Of a stretch of 64,000 bases of DNA, positions 35,974-43,601 are shown in pieces (positions within the stretch are counted from its first letter, which is position 1; each line of letters begins with the position of its first letter). Position numbers and translations under genes: made by a program. A model generated the notes under the pieces. The model saw only the letters and a list, made by a program, of their open reading frames with translations, searched no databases and was not told where the DNA came from. The DNA is from Pseudodesulfovibrio sp. JC047 (GTDB taxonomy: Bacteria > Desulfobacterota > Desulfovibrionia > Desulfovibrionales > Desulfovibrionaceae), in the NCBI RefSeq assembly GCF_010468615.1, contig NZ_WUEH01000003.1:148876-212875 (forward strand), given 5' to 3'.

Positions 35974-36285
35974 ATGGATTTCAAACTTTTGATGGAGCTT
36001 CGACACCATCTCACGATCAAGCATCACGTCCCCGGACGTATCCGGATCAAGTTCGCCCTGGCATTATTGGCGGACTCCCGGGCGCAGGCCCTCAAAAAGG
36101 ACGCGGGCGACTCACCCCCTCCATTCATTCGCAACACTTCGGTCAATCTCTTCACCCGAATGGTCGTTATCGAATACGATCCGGACGTGATTGTGCCTGA
36201 GAAACTACATGAAGCATTGACCACCGAGGACCCGGCACGATTCACGGAATTGGCAGCGGAATTCGAACAAATCGTCTCCGCATAA
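35974..36285 (+). CDS. HMA2-like small protein of the ferrosome-like cluster
   Basis: 103 residues from ATG 35974 (AGGAG upstream, next to the ATPase stop). KHHVPGRIRIKFAL at about 16-29 is the same H-x-x-PGRIR motif seen at the N-terminus of the preceding ATPase and, degenerate, in the later ATPase. The rest (VNLFTRMVVIEYDPDVIVPEKLHEAL) continues a ferredoxin-like HMA fold. Proteins with this domain accompany ferrosome ATPases and may deliver iron or organise the membrane. No membrane helix. Confidence 0.75.
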   Translation: MDFKLLMELRHHLTIKHHVPGRIRIKFALALLADSRAQALKKDAGDSPPPFIRNTSVNLFTRMVVIEYDPDVIVPEKLHEALTTEDPARFTELAAEFEQIVSA

Positions 36286-36310
36286 TAGAGAGCAAAAAGG
36301 AGTATTTCAC

Positions 36311-36907
36311 ATGGAAAACATACAACAGGCACAGCCCGATATGGGACAGACTCAACCAGCAGGGCAATTCGTACAGCCCCAACCAGGTGGATTGTATCAA
36401 TACGTTGCCGGAGCCGGATTCGTTCAGGTCCAGGGCATCCAACCGGCACAGCCCACCATGGGCGCACAGATTCCGACCATGCATCCCGGAACAAATGCAC
36501 AGGCTGACATGGCCACAGCGCAGGCAGCCGCACAAGCCGCAGCCTCTCAAGCGGCTCGCCAGACCGCCGACGCCACTGCCGGAATAAATGGACAGGGTAT
36601 TCCCGAGGGCACGGACCCCAAATTCGACCAGAACAAATTCGGCCAGATGTACACCGTCATGAACGACGTCATGAACGGCGAGCCAGATCCAACCAAGATC
36701 ATGGCCTTGTTTCAGGAAACGGACGGCGATTTCTGGAAAGGTGCCATCGTCGGAGCGGCGGTCGGCTTCCTCGCCAGTAACGAAACCGTGCGAGGTGCCG
36801 TCACGGGCGTTGTCGGCTCCATGTTCGGCAATGGCGATCCCGCAGGCCCACAGGTCACTGTGCCACACCCGACAAATAAGACCTCTTCACTGTCCACTGC
36901 ATCATAA
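36311..36907 (+). CDS. Gln/Pro/Ala-rich protein with C-terminal glycine-zipper helix
   Basis: 198 residues. Low-complexity N-terminal two-thirds (repeats of Q, P, A), then a conserved-looking block from about 139 on: GDFWKGAIVGAAVGFLASN, ETVRGAVTGVVGSMFG. The same block occurs in the protein at 37488-37883 (DYLKGLALGAGVALVVTN, PTVQKTVVSG). GxxxG/GAxxG spacing suggests packed membrane or amphipathic helices. AAAAGGAG precedes ATG 36311. Function unknown; cluster position suggests a ferrosome membrane or scaffold protein. Confidence 0.7.
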   Translation: MENIQQAQPDMGQTQPAGQFVQPQPGGLYQYVAGAGFVQVQGIQPAQPTMGAQIPTMHPGTNAQADMATAQAAAQAAASQAARQTADATAGINGQGIPEGTDPKFDQNKFGQMYTVMNDVMNGEPDPTKIMALFQETDGDFWKGAIVGAAVGFLASNETVRGAVTGVVGSMFGNGDPAGPQVTVPHPTNKTSSLSTAS

Positions 36908-36918
36908 AGGAACATTCA

Positions 36919-37464
36919 ATGACACAAAGTAATTCCACCCCGTCCTTTGCCAGAGCCGCATTTGGTGCCGCTCTGGTCGGAGCGATTATCGGCGGCACTT
37001 CGGCTGCCGCACACGGCATCAGGCAAGTCAAAAACGGCACGGCCACGACAGAGGATGTCGCCCGAACCGTGGCCCGAGAAGCAGGCACCACCGCCGTGGC
37101 TGCGGGAACCGCTGGTGCAGTCGTCGGCACCTTCAGCCTCAGCCCGCTCGTTTCCTCCCTCGGCATTGTGGCGGTGGCCACCGGCGTCAAATACGCCATG
37201 GATTCCCTGATCGGTTCACCGACTCCGGCAATCGCTCAGGCCGAGCATAACCACGCTCCCCTGCAAACGGACCAGACCGCATCAAAGACCCCACCCAAGA
37301 AAACTCCGTCAAAAAAGACACCGGCCAAAAAAGCCGCTCCCAAGAAAAAGACGACAAAAAAGGTGACGGCCAAAAAGACCACCACCTCGAAAAAGACTGC
37401 ATCGAAAAAGGCATCGACACCCACGACAACTGGCACCCCCACCAAAACCGCTGAAAAGAAATAG
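36919..37464 (+). CDS. membrane protein with lysine/threonine-rich histone H1-like tail
   Basis: 181 residues. N-terminal half has two glycine/alanine-rich hydrophobic segments (AAFGAALVGAIIGGTSAAAH at about 12-31 and about 65-90). The C-terminal third (about 118-181) is nearly all K, T, P, A, S with KKTPxKK repeats. Such tails bind polyanions; in an iron-granule compartment they could bind phosphate-rich mineral or nucleic acid. AAAGGAACA precedes ATG 36919. Unknown family. Confidence 0.7.
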   Translation: MTQSNSTPSFARAAFGAALVGAIIGGTSAAAHGIRQVKNGTATTEDVARTVAREAGTTAVAAGTAGAVVGTFSLSPLVSSLGIVAVATGVKYAMDSLIGSPTPAIAQAEHNHAPLQTDQTASKTPPKKTPSKKTPAKKAAPKKKTTKKVTAKKTTTSKKTASKKASTPTTTGTPTKTAEKK

Positions 37465-37487
37465 CGCACCACAACGAGGAAATCTTC

Positions 37488-37883
37488 ATGAGCGACTCCA
37501 TCAACCATCCACAGCCAGGCGAATCATCCACCGAAGGCGCCTATTCCCGGGACCCGCAAAATCCGACGTATTACTTTCAGGACAGCAATCAGTATGGGAC
37601 GGTCAACGCCGCACCCACTGCCCAGTACTCGACACAAACCGCCGCGCAAACAGCACCGGTCCCCACGGATTCCTCCATGGCCTCGTGGGTCAACTTCACC
37701 AGCACCGACTATCTCAAAGGCCTTGCCCTTGGCGCAGGTGTGGCACTTGTTGTCACCAACCCCACCGTGCAAAAAACCGTTGTTTCCGGCGCGGTCAAGA
37801 TGTGGGCGGCCCTTCAGGGAGGCGTCGAGGAATTGAAGGAACAAGTGCAGGACGCCAAAGCGGAAATCAGTCAACAGGATTAA
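37488..37883 (+). CDS. small membrane-associated protein, paralogous block with 36311 gene
   Basis: 131 residues: polar, Gln/Thr-rich N-terminus, the DYLKGLALGAGVALVVTN segment at about 75-92, an amphipathic part (VQKTVVSGAVKMWAALQGG) and an acidic coiled tail (VEELKEQVQDAKAEI). The hydrophobic block aligns with that of the protein at 36311-36907, so the two likely derive from one ancestor. GAGGAAA precedes ATG 37488. Probable structural component of the ferrosome-like system. Confidence 0.68.
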   Translation: MSDSINHPQPGESSTEGAYSRDPQNPTYYFQDSNQYGTVNAAPTAQYSTQTAAQTAPVPTDSSMASWVNFTSTDYLKGLALGAGVALVVTNPTVQKTVVSGAVKMWAALQGGVEELKEQVQDAKAEISQQD

Positions 37884-37887
37884 GCAG

Positions 37888-38109
37888 ATGGCAGTCACCA
37901 AAAGTACCCCCCCGTCCAGTGCATCGGGGATGTCGTCCAAGACGAAAAAGACGCTGGCAAAGGCCGGTATGGCGACGACTCTCGGAACACTGGTCGCTAC
38001 TGGGCTAATGGAAACCAACAAGACGGACACCTTGAAAAAAGTCCACCTCTGGTCCGGTTTCGCCCTGGTCGGCTTCTCATACTGGCATTATTCCCTCTAT
38101 AAAAAATAA
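37888..38109 (+). CDS. small membrane protein of the ferrosome-like cluster
   Basis: 73 residues, beginning with a Ser/Thr/Lys-rich stretch and two short hydrophobic segments (about 26-40 and 52-68: KKVHLWSGFALVGFSYWHYS). The HLWSG...YWHY pattern resembles small helical proteins with membrane-facing histidines. Four nt after the previous stop, 19 nt before the second ATPase. Family not recognised. Confidence 0.65.
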   Translation: MAVTKSTPPSSASGMSSKTKKTLAKAGMATTLGTLVATGLMETNKTDTLKKVHLWSGFALVGFSYWHYSLYKK

Positions 38110-38128
38110 GCGACCTGCGGAGACACCC

Positions 38129-40267
38129 ATGACCGCGAAAGCGGAACCACACACACGGGCATTCACCATCGCCCACGAAGTCAGAAAACGGATCAGGCTG
38201 CGGAGTCAACGGCTGTTCGACCCCGCACTTGATCTGAAATACCTTGAAGCGTTGGTGGAATCCCTACCCGGCGTGGAGTCGTCCCGGACCAACAAATGGG
38301 GATCGAGTATCGTCATCGAGTATGACGGCAACCGGACAAACCGGGACCGCATCCTCAACCTGCTCGAAAATATTCCCGTGGACGCCTATATGCCCGACGG
38401 CATGAAAGCCGATCCCATTTCCCTGCCCACGGTCGTGGCGCAGGGGGCGGCTGCCGCACTCACCCCGTTCATGCCGCCGCAGGCCGCAGCCCCAACGAGT
38501 TGGCTCATGGGACTGCCCACCATGCTCGAAGGCCTTCATTCTCTGCTCTATGACGGAGTGAAAGTCGAAGTGCTCGATGCCTCAGCCGTGGCCTTTTCCC
38601 TGCTCAGACGAGACTACTTCACGGCCAATGCCATCGTGGCCATGCTCGGTTTGGGGTCCGCCATGGAGAACTGGACTGAAAAGAAATCCAACGATCTCCT
38701 GAAAAACCTCTTGCGTCCGCAAGTGGAAATGGTCTGGGTGGAACGGGATGCGCAAGAGAAACAGGTCAACTTCACCGATCTCATGGTCGGGGATCTGGTC
38801 ATCTGCGGTTCTGGCGAACTCGTGCCCGTGGACGGCGTGGTCGTGGACGGAGACGCGGCCCTGAACCAAAGCTCCATCACCGGCGAATCCCTTCCAGTCC
38901 ATGTTTCCACCGGGGATGACGTCCTTTCCGGAGCCGTGGTCGAAGACGGACGCATCAAGATTTCGGCCAACAACGTGGGGAACGAAACCAGCATGGCCCG
39001 CATCGGACGTTTTCTTGAAAACTCCCTGCGAACGCAATCAACATCACAGAAGAAAAGCGATGAACTGGCCGACAAACTGGTGCCGGTCACCTTTGCGCTT
39101 GGCCTTGGCCTGTTTGCCATGACCCATGATGTGACCCGGGCGGCATCAGTCCTCACTGTGGACTATTCATGCGCCATCAAGCTCGCCTCACCCGTGGCCG
39201 TCAAGACCGGAATGCACACGGCCGGACACTGCGGAGTGCTGCTCAAGGGCGCACAGGCACTGGACAACCTCGCTCATATCGACACCATTGTATTCGACAA
39301 GACCGGCACCCTGACCAAAGGCAATCTCACGGTTGCGGATGTGCTCCCCCACGGTACCATGCACCCGAATGAACTGCTTGCTCTGGCCGCCGGAGCGGAA
39401 GAGCACTATTCTCATCCCGTGGCTCGTGCGGTCGTGGCCGAAGCCAAAGCGCAAAATCTTCAACTTCCGCCCATCAGTCAGGTTGACTTCATTGTGGCCC
39501 ACGGTGTTTCCGCCCATGTCGAAGGTGAACATATTCTGGTCGGCAGCCGTCATTTCCTTGAAGACGATGAAGGTGTGGACTGCTCCGGGGCCGAAGCACA
39601 GGGCCGTGCATTGCGCGCTCAGGGAAAATCCCTGCTCTATGTAGCCCGTTCCGGCCACCTTGCGGGCATCATCACCCTGCGGGATGAACTCCGGCCAGAA
39701 GCATCCGAAACCCTTGCCATGCTCAAAAAACGTGGTATTCATAAGATTGTCATGCTCACTGGTGACCATAAGGATACGGCACAATCCATTGCCGCTGACC
39801 TCGGATGTATCGATGAGGTCCACTGGGAACTCAATCCAGAAGACAAGGCGGTACTGATCAAGGAACTTCAAGAAAATGGCCACATTCTCGCCTTTGCCGG
39901 GGACGGCGTGAATGACGCTCCGGCACTGGTTTCGGCGGACGTTGGCATATGTATGCCCGGCGGCGCGGACCTGGCCCGGGAAACCGCCCAAGTGGTCCTC
40001 CTTGAAAATGACTTGCGTATTCTGGCCGTGGCCCGTGATGTGGCAACACAGACGCAACGAATTCTGAAAAGGACCTTTCAAGCCGCAGTCGGCATCAACT
40101 CGGCGGTCCTGCTCGCGGCCACGGCGGGCACACTATCTCCGGTCGCGTCGGCGTTCCTGCACAACGCCAGCACGCTCGGCATTCTCGGATACGCGGCAGC
40201 CGCTGGACGAAAAATCCCCGTCTCCGCACAACAGCTCGATTCAACAGCCACTTTTCACAAGGCATAA
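38129..40267 (+). CDS. fezB: P1B-6-type metal ATPase, ferrosome FezB-like
   Basis: 712 residues. N-terminal HEVRKRIRLRS (16-26), actuator TGES (251-254), membrane-site motif SCA in DYSCAIKLASP (347-349), DKTGT (390-394), HP in HYSHPVARAV, and GDGVNDAP. The SCA motif defines the P1B-6 group, whose best-known member is FezB of ferrosome gene clusters, needed to form iron-filled membrane vesicles. Unlike the first ATPase in the cluster all catalytic motifs are intact, so this is the likely iron pump. The FezB name rests on motif and context. Confidence 0.82.
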   Translation: MTAKAEPHTRAFTIAHEVRKRIRLRSQRLFDPALDLKYLEALVESLPGVESSRTNKWGSSIVIEYDGNRTNRDRILNLLENIPVDAYMPDGMKADPISLPTVVAQGAAAALTPFMPPQAAAPTSWLMGLPTMLEGLHSLLYDGVKVEVLDASAVAFSLLRRDYFTANAIVAMLGLGSAMENWTEKKSNDLLKNLLRPQVEMVWVERDAQEKQVNFTDLMVGDLVICGSGELVPVDGVVVDGDAALNQSSITGESLPVHVSTGDDVLSGAVVEDGRIKISANNVGNETSMARIGRFLENSLRTQSTSQKKSDELADKLVPVTFALGLGLFAMTHDVTRAASVLTVDYSCAIKLASPVAVKTGMHTAGHCGVLLKGAQALDNLAHIDTIVFDKTGTLTKGNLTVADVLPHGTMHPNELLALAAGAEEHYSHPVARAVVAEAKAQNLQLPPISQVDFIVAHGVSAHVEGEHILVGSRHFLEDDEGVDCSGAEAQGRALRAQGKSLLYVARSGHLAGIITLRDELRPEASETLAMLKKRGIHKIVMLTGDHKDTAQSIAADLGCIDEVHWELNPEDKAVLIKELQENGHILAFAGDGVNDAPALVSADVGICMPGGADLARETAQVVLLENDLRILAVARDVATQTQRILKRTFQAAVGINSAVLLAATAGTLSPVASAFLHNASTLGILGYAAAAGRKIPVSAQQLDSTATFHKA

Positions 40268-40270
40268 CCG

Positions 40271-41008
40271 ATGTATACAAGTTTGACGCACGCCCCCACT
40301 GGGGTTGGATTGACCATCTCACGAATCACCGACCCACATCTCGAATCTCGTATGGGAAAAATGGGATTGTTCGTGGGCGGCGACATCACACGCCTTGACG
40401 AGGACGTGGCCCTCCAGACCGTCCGCGTCAAAGGCCCCAAGGGAGAAGTGGTTCTCGGCGGAGGCATGGGCGTCAAGGTGGTCACCCATCTTGACGATGG
40501 CCGCATGATTCCACTGACTGAAATGAAACCCGGCGAAACCGGGCATGTGGAATGTGTCACCGCAGGTGGTCCCGTCCAAGACGGCATGGAAGCCCTCGGG
40601 TTAAAAAACAATGATCCCATTGAACTGATTCGCATCCTGCCACCCATGGAATTCATCGCCATAATACAAGGGCGTGGTCGCATCCGCTTGGCCGAGGGCA
40701 TGGCTGCCAAAATTCTCGGCCGCATGGGCGACATCCAATGCCAATTTGCCAACGCACAGGCCGGTATGGACTTTGAAGTGGAACGAATACTCGGCGGTCA
40801 TCGAGCGCAACGCGCTATTGCATCGCTGGATATCGCTCCCGGTGTCATCCTCCGACTCGAATCCGTGGGCAAGGCACCCAGCTATCAAATGACACGACAA
40901 AGCCGGTGCGTGGTCAGCAGCCCAGAAGGATTGCGCCTCTACCTGCGTCACGACCAGTCCGATCTTGTCATTGTCTCCTATGAAGAAGCCGACGAATTCA
41001 CCAGCTGA
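40271..41008 (+). CDS. FeoA-domain protein of the ferrosome-like cluster
   Basis: 245 residues. Two FeoA-like (SH3-type) regions are visible: an N-terminal one around RMGKMGLFVGGDITRL and a central one around EALGLKNNDPIELIRILPPM followed by RGRIRLAEGMAAKILGR, with a further beta-rich C-terminal part. FeoA domains regulate ferrous iron transport GTPases; here, 3 nt after the P1B-6 ATPase stop, the protein may regulate or assemble iron loading. No feoB is in the window. Confidence 0.75.
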   Translation: MYTSLTHAPTGVGLTISRITDPHLESRMGKMGLFVGGDITRLDEDVALQTVRVKGPKGEVVLGGGMGVKVVTHLDDGRMIPLTEMKPGETGHVECVTAGGPVQDGMEALGLKNNDPIELIRILPPMEFIAIIQGRGRIRLAEGMAAKILGRMGDIQCQFANAQAGMDFEVERILGGHRAQRAIASLDIAPGVILRLESVGKAPSYQMTRQSRCVVSSPEGLRLYLRHDQSDLVIVSYEEADEFTS

Positions 41009-41025
41009 ACACCATGAGAAAAAGC

Positions 41026-41052
41026 CCAGATTGATTACAAAGTCCAATCTGG
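41026..41052 (+). other. hairpin at the 3' end of the ferrosome-like operon
   Basis: CCAGATTG (41026-41033) and CAATCTGG (41045-41052), 11-nt loop, 17 bp after the FeoA-like stop. It lacks a U-run, so termination here may depend on other factors. Confidence 0.45.
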
Positions 41053-41177
41053 CAGGCTGTTGAGAAATCGTCAGCCGCTAGGCGCAAAAAAAACTCAGGG
41101 CCGAAGCGTATTTATGCATACGTGAGGTTCTGAGTTTTTTGCAGCAACGACGCGGATGGCGGTTTGTCAGCAGCCTG
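41053..41177. repeat. 125-bp structured repeat (MITE/REP-like)
   Basis: Terminal arms CAGGCTGTTGA (41053-41063) and TCAGCAGCCTG (41167-41177) pair with one mismatch. Nested stems GCAAAAAAAACTCAG/CTGAGTTTTTTGC and CGTAT/ATACG (41107-41122) give a cruciform-like fold. Length and the CTGTT terminal sequence resemble the element at 12966-13088. A further hairpin with GAAA loop follows at 41178-41203. Confidence 0.6.
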
Positions 41178-41228
41178 AGCCGCCTTCCGAAAGGAAGACG
41201 GCTCCTTGAAAAAATCATTCGGACAGGG

Positions 41229-41456
41229 CTATGCCTTGACTTCCATCTGCTTTTCAGCCTTGGCGTCATGCACCATTTCCTTGACCTCATTGGTGGCCTT
41301 CTGAAACGTATCCACTGTCCAATCCTTGGCCTTGATCCCCGCCTTGATGGTGGATTTGGTCGCCTTTTTGACCGTATCAGACTTGGTGGCAGCATACCCG
41401 AGAGCACCACCGACAACGGTCCCTGCAACAAAAACAGCAATTCTACCGAAACTCAT
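41229..41456 (-). CDS. YtxH-like small membrane protein
   Basis: 75 residues from ATG 41456 (AAGGAGGA upstream). N-terminal glycine-zipper helix (RIAVFVAGTVVGGALGYAAT, about 4-23) and a charged, helical tail rich in Lys (KKATKSTIKAGIKAKDW...). This is the YtxH-type layout and resembles the hydrophobic modules of the ferrosome-like cluster proteins, which converge on it from the left. Possibly an additional ferrosome-associated protein transcribed separately; the 41457-41736 gap shows no clear Fur box or other gene. Confidence 0.7.
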   Translation of the reverse strand: MSFGRIAVFVAGTVVGGALGYAATKSDTVKKATKSTIKAGIKAKDWTVDTFQKATNEVKEMVHDAKAEKQMEVKA

Positions 41457-41736
41457 AGAGTCCTCCTTATGCCCATTGGGCCTGTCAATCGACATTCCCC
41501 GGCCACCCTCTTGGTGATCCCGGGACGCATATCATACTCATTGACCAATCAAAATCGCCTCTCTGTCCGATATTTCGCCACCCGGACACGACAGAGTGAG
41601 TATACGCTTCTCTATTTCACCGTAAAATGGCGATGTTGAATTCCATTCTCACAGCAGACATTGCCCTGACTGCCATCCAAAAATGCGCAACACTCCGTGG
41701 AGCATACTTCATGCTCTTTGCCACACAACGATTGGA

Positions 41737-42195
41737 TCACTTCAGATATTTATCCATCCATTTGTTCATTTCTTCGCCCATGACACGGACAACCTCAATT
41801 GAGGCATCATCAAGGGTGGACATATATTCCAGAAACTCCCGATCATGCGATTCATGAAACGCCAGATGGGTGTCACTGGCGATATGACCGAGCTCTGTTG
41901 TACGGATAATGACACGCGCCTTGTTGTCTGGATCGATTTTCTTGGTCAACAGCCCTTTTTTGACGAGCTTGGCAACCAACTGAGACACGGCCCCCTTGGT
42001 AATACCAAGCTCAGTGGCAAGCGAGGTCACACCAGTGCCGCCCTGCATATCCACAGCGGTCACCATATGAATTTCAGACGGATACAGCTCCATGCCAATC
42101 CCGAAATCAAAGGCCTTGCGGTCGATGATTGAATACTTTGCCATGGCCCTGCTGAATTCCCTGAGCACGGGCATCATTGCTTCAAATGTTCTCAT
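41737..42195 (-). CDS. MarR-family transcriptional regulator
   Basis: 152 residues from ATG 42195. Winged helix with VTSLATELGITKGAVSQLVAKLVKKGLL and the DPDNKARVIIRTTELG wing. Start has no strong ribosome site. Lies between fur and the YtxH-like gene, same strand as both. Its regulon is not evident from the sequence. Confidence 0.83.
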   Translation of the reverse strand: MRTFEAMMPVLREFSRAMAKYSIIDRKAFDFGIGMELYPSEIHMVTAVDMQGGTGVTSLATELGITKGAVSQLVAKLVKKGLLTKKIDPDNKARVIIRTTELGHIASDTHLAFHESHDREFLEYMSTLDDASIEVVRVMGEEMNKWMDKYLK

Positions 42196-42266
42196 GCTGA
42201 CAAGTTTAGCAACGCAACAGTTTTGTGTCAAAAGGGCCTCAAACCCGCAATGGCACCGCAAAAAAA

Positions 42267-42707
42267 CTATTTTTCCTTGGCCTGACACGCAGCGCACAAA
42301 CCGAAAAGGCACATGTGATGGCGTGTCAATGTGTATCCGTGGGCGATGGCCACTTCTTCCTGTCTTGCTTCAATGGAGGCATCATAAATCTCGACCTTGA
42401 CCCCGCACTTCATGCACACCAGATGATCATGATGCGCATGTCCGTATGCGTGCTCATACAGGGTGATACCGTCACCAAAATCCACGCTGGCGGCCAACCC
42501 GGACTCCACCAGCAATTTCAAAGTTCGATACACCGTGGCCTGCCCGATGTCGGGTGCCCCCTGCTTGACCAATTGCCCCAACTGCTCTGCGGAAAAATGG
42601 TGTTCAGTCTCCAGAAAAGTCTCGACGATACGCTTCCGCTGTGGGGTCATGCTCAAGGCATTCGCGTCCAAATACTCCAGGAAAACTCCTTCTGCGTTTT
42701 TTGACAT
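42267..42707 (-). CDS. fur: ferric uptake regulator (Fur family)
   Basis: 146 residues. N-terminal winged helix with MTPQRKRIVETFLETEHHFS and IGQATVYRTLKLLVESGL, metal sites in HAYGHAHHDHLVCMKCG (His-rich regulatory site plus structural zinc CxxC) and the C-terminal CLFGLCAACQ CxxC. A Fur-box-like 25-bp palindrome identical in layout to those before the ferrosome-like cluster lies at 42712-42736, directly before its ATG, implying autoregulation. TTGACA at 42743-42738 with a 17-bp spacer places the transcript start near the ATG, which lacks a Shine-Dalgarno. Confidence 0.9.
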   Translation of the reverse strand: MSKNAEGVFLEYLDANALSMTPQRKRIVETFLETEHHFSAEQLGQLVKQGAPDIGQATVYRTLKLLVESGLAASVDFGDGITLYEHAYGHAHHDHLVCMKCGVKVEIYDASIEARQEEVAIAHGYTLTRHHMCLFGLCAACQAKEK

Positions 42708-42711
42708 GGAA

Positions 42712-42736
42712 GAGACTGAAATTCATTTTCATTCTC
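42712..42736. promoter_or_regulatory. Fur box-like 25-bp palindrome, copy 3 (fur promoter)
   Basis: Minus strand GAGAATGAA-AATGAAT-TTCAGTCTC, adjacent to a TTGACA -35 element. The rest of the 42737-43034 gap has no gene that I can support. Confidence 0.68.
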
Positions 42737-43034
42737 ATGTCAAGTGGGAAGTAATTTTTACACATCAAATCACGATATCATGCACACATGCCCACGAGAC
42801 ATTTCAAAATGACATGGTGTCACCGTCACAAAAGCATTTGTTCCTACAAAATTCTTATCCTGATCAGGCTCCCGGCAAAAAAGACTCGAAACAATATGAA
42901 CACGGAAGAACGGGACACTTCTCTCTCTCTTTAAATTCTGAGCATAAGCACTTCCGATAAGTACCATAAAATTTTGTATACATATCACAACCACCCAATC
43001 ATTTGTTTTCATTTTTCCACAAAAACGGCCTGGA

Positions 43035-43601
43035 TCACTTCCTTGGCGGCAACAAATCATCCTCTGTCGGAGCTGCAATGCCATATTCTCCATATCGGAT
43101 CTTTCGTGTCCATTGGTAGCGTTTGCCATCGAATTTCCACAGGTTATCTCCAAAAACATAATCGGGCATTCCTTTTGTAGACAGACCAGTTTTCTTAGGT
43201 ATCCAATGGACAGAAGGAAAGCCCACTTCTATTGGTTCCCAGCCAGTAGACAGTTTCTTATAAATATATACGGTACATCCACCTGTGCCGCAGTAAAATG
43301 AATGAGCTATAGATATCACCAACTCCTTAGTACCATCTGAATTTACGTCGAATGGAATTGCGTATATTGTTGGCTCATAGCAGGAGTCCTTTGCAATGGC
43401 TGCGAAATCATCCTCATAACTACTCGATATTTCGCACAGCTCCTCTCGGCTTAATATTGTGTACTCATATGAGGCGGCATCGCACCGAGTGGCAACAAAC
43501 CCAAGAATAGCGAAAACAAAACAAACGAATAAAAGCAGAGGGCCGACAAGGACCCTCCGCTTTCCACATGCTTCATAATCATTTTGCATAAGGGACTTCA
43601 T
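43035..43601 (-). CDS. secreted hypothetical protein with FG-GAP-like motif
   Basis: 188 residues if started at ATG 43601 (184 from 43589; neither has a well-spaced ribosome site). An N-terminal signal-type helix (about 16-38, after GKRR) ends near RCDAAS. The mature part has IPFDVNSDGTKELVIS, the calcium-loop pattern of FG-GAP/integrin-like repeats, and several cysteines (FYCGTGGC). It overlaps the end of the lysozyme-like gene by 23 nt. Base composition is lower in GC than the flanks, in line with transfer. Confidence 0.6.
   Translation of the reverse strand: MKSLMQNDYEACGKRRVLVGPLLLFVCFVFAILGFVATRCDAASYEYTILSREELCEISSSYEDDFAAIAKDSCYEPTIYAIPFDVNSDGTKELVISIAHSFYCGTGGCTVYIYKKLSTGWEPIEVGFPSVHWIPKKTGLSTKGMPDYVFGDNLWKFDGKRYQWTRKIRYGEYGIAAPTEDDLLPPRK

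Noticed and set aside
42770..43159. 129-codon minus-strand frame upstream of fur
   Set aside because: Overlaps the FG-GAP-like gene in another frame and lacks motifs or a good ribosome site.
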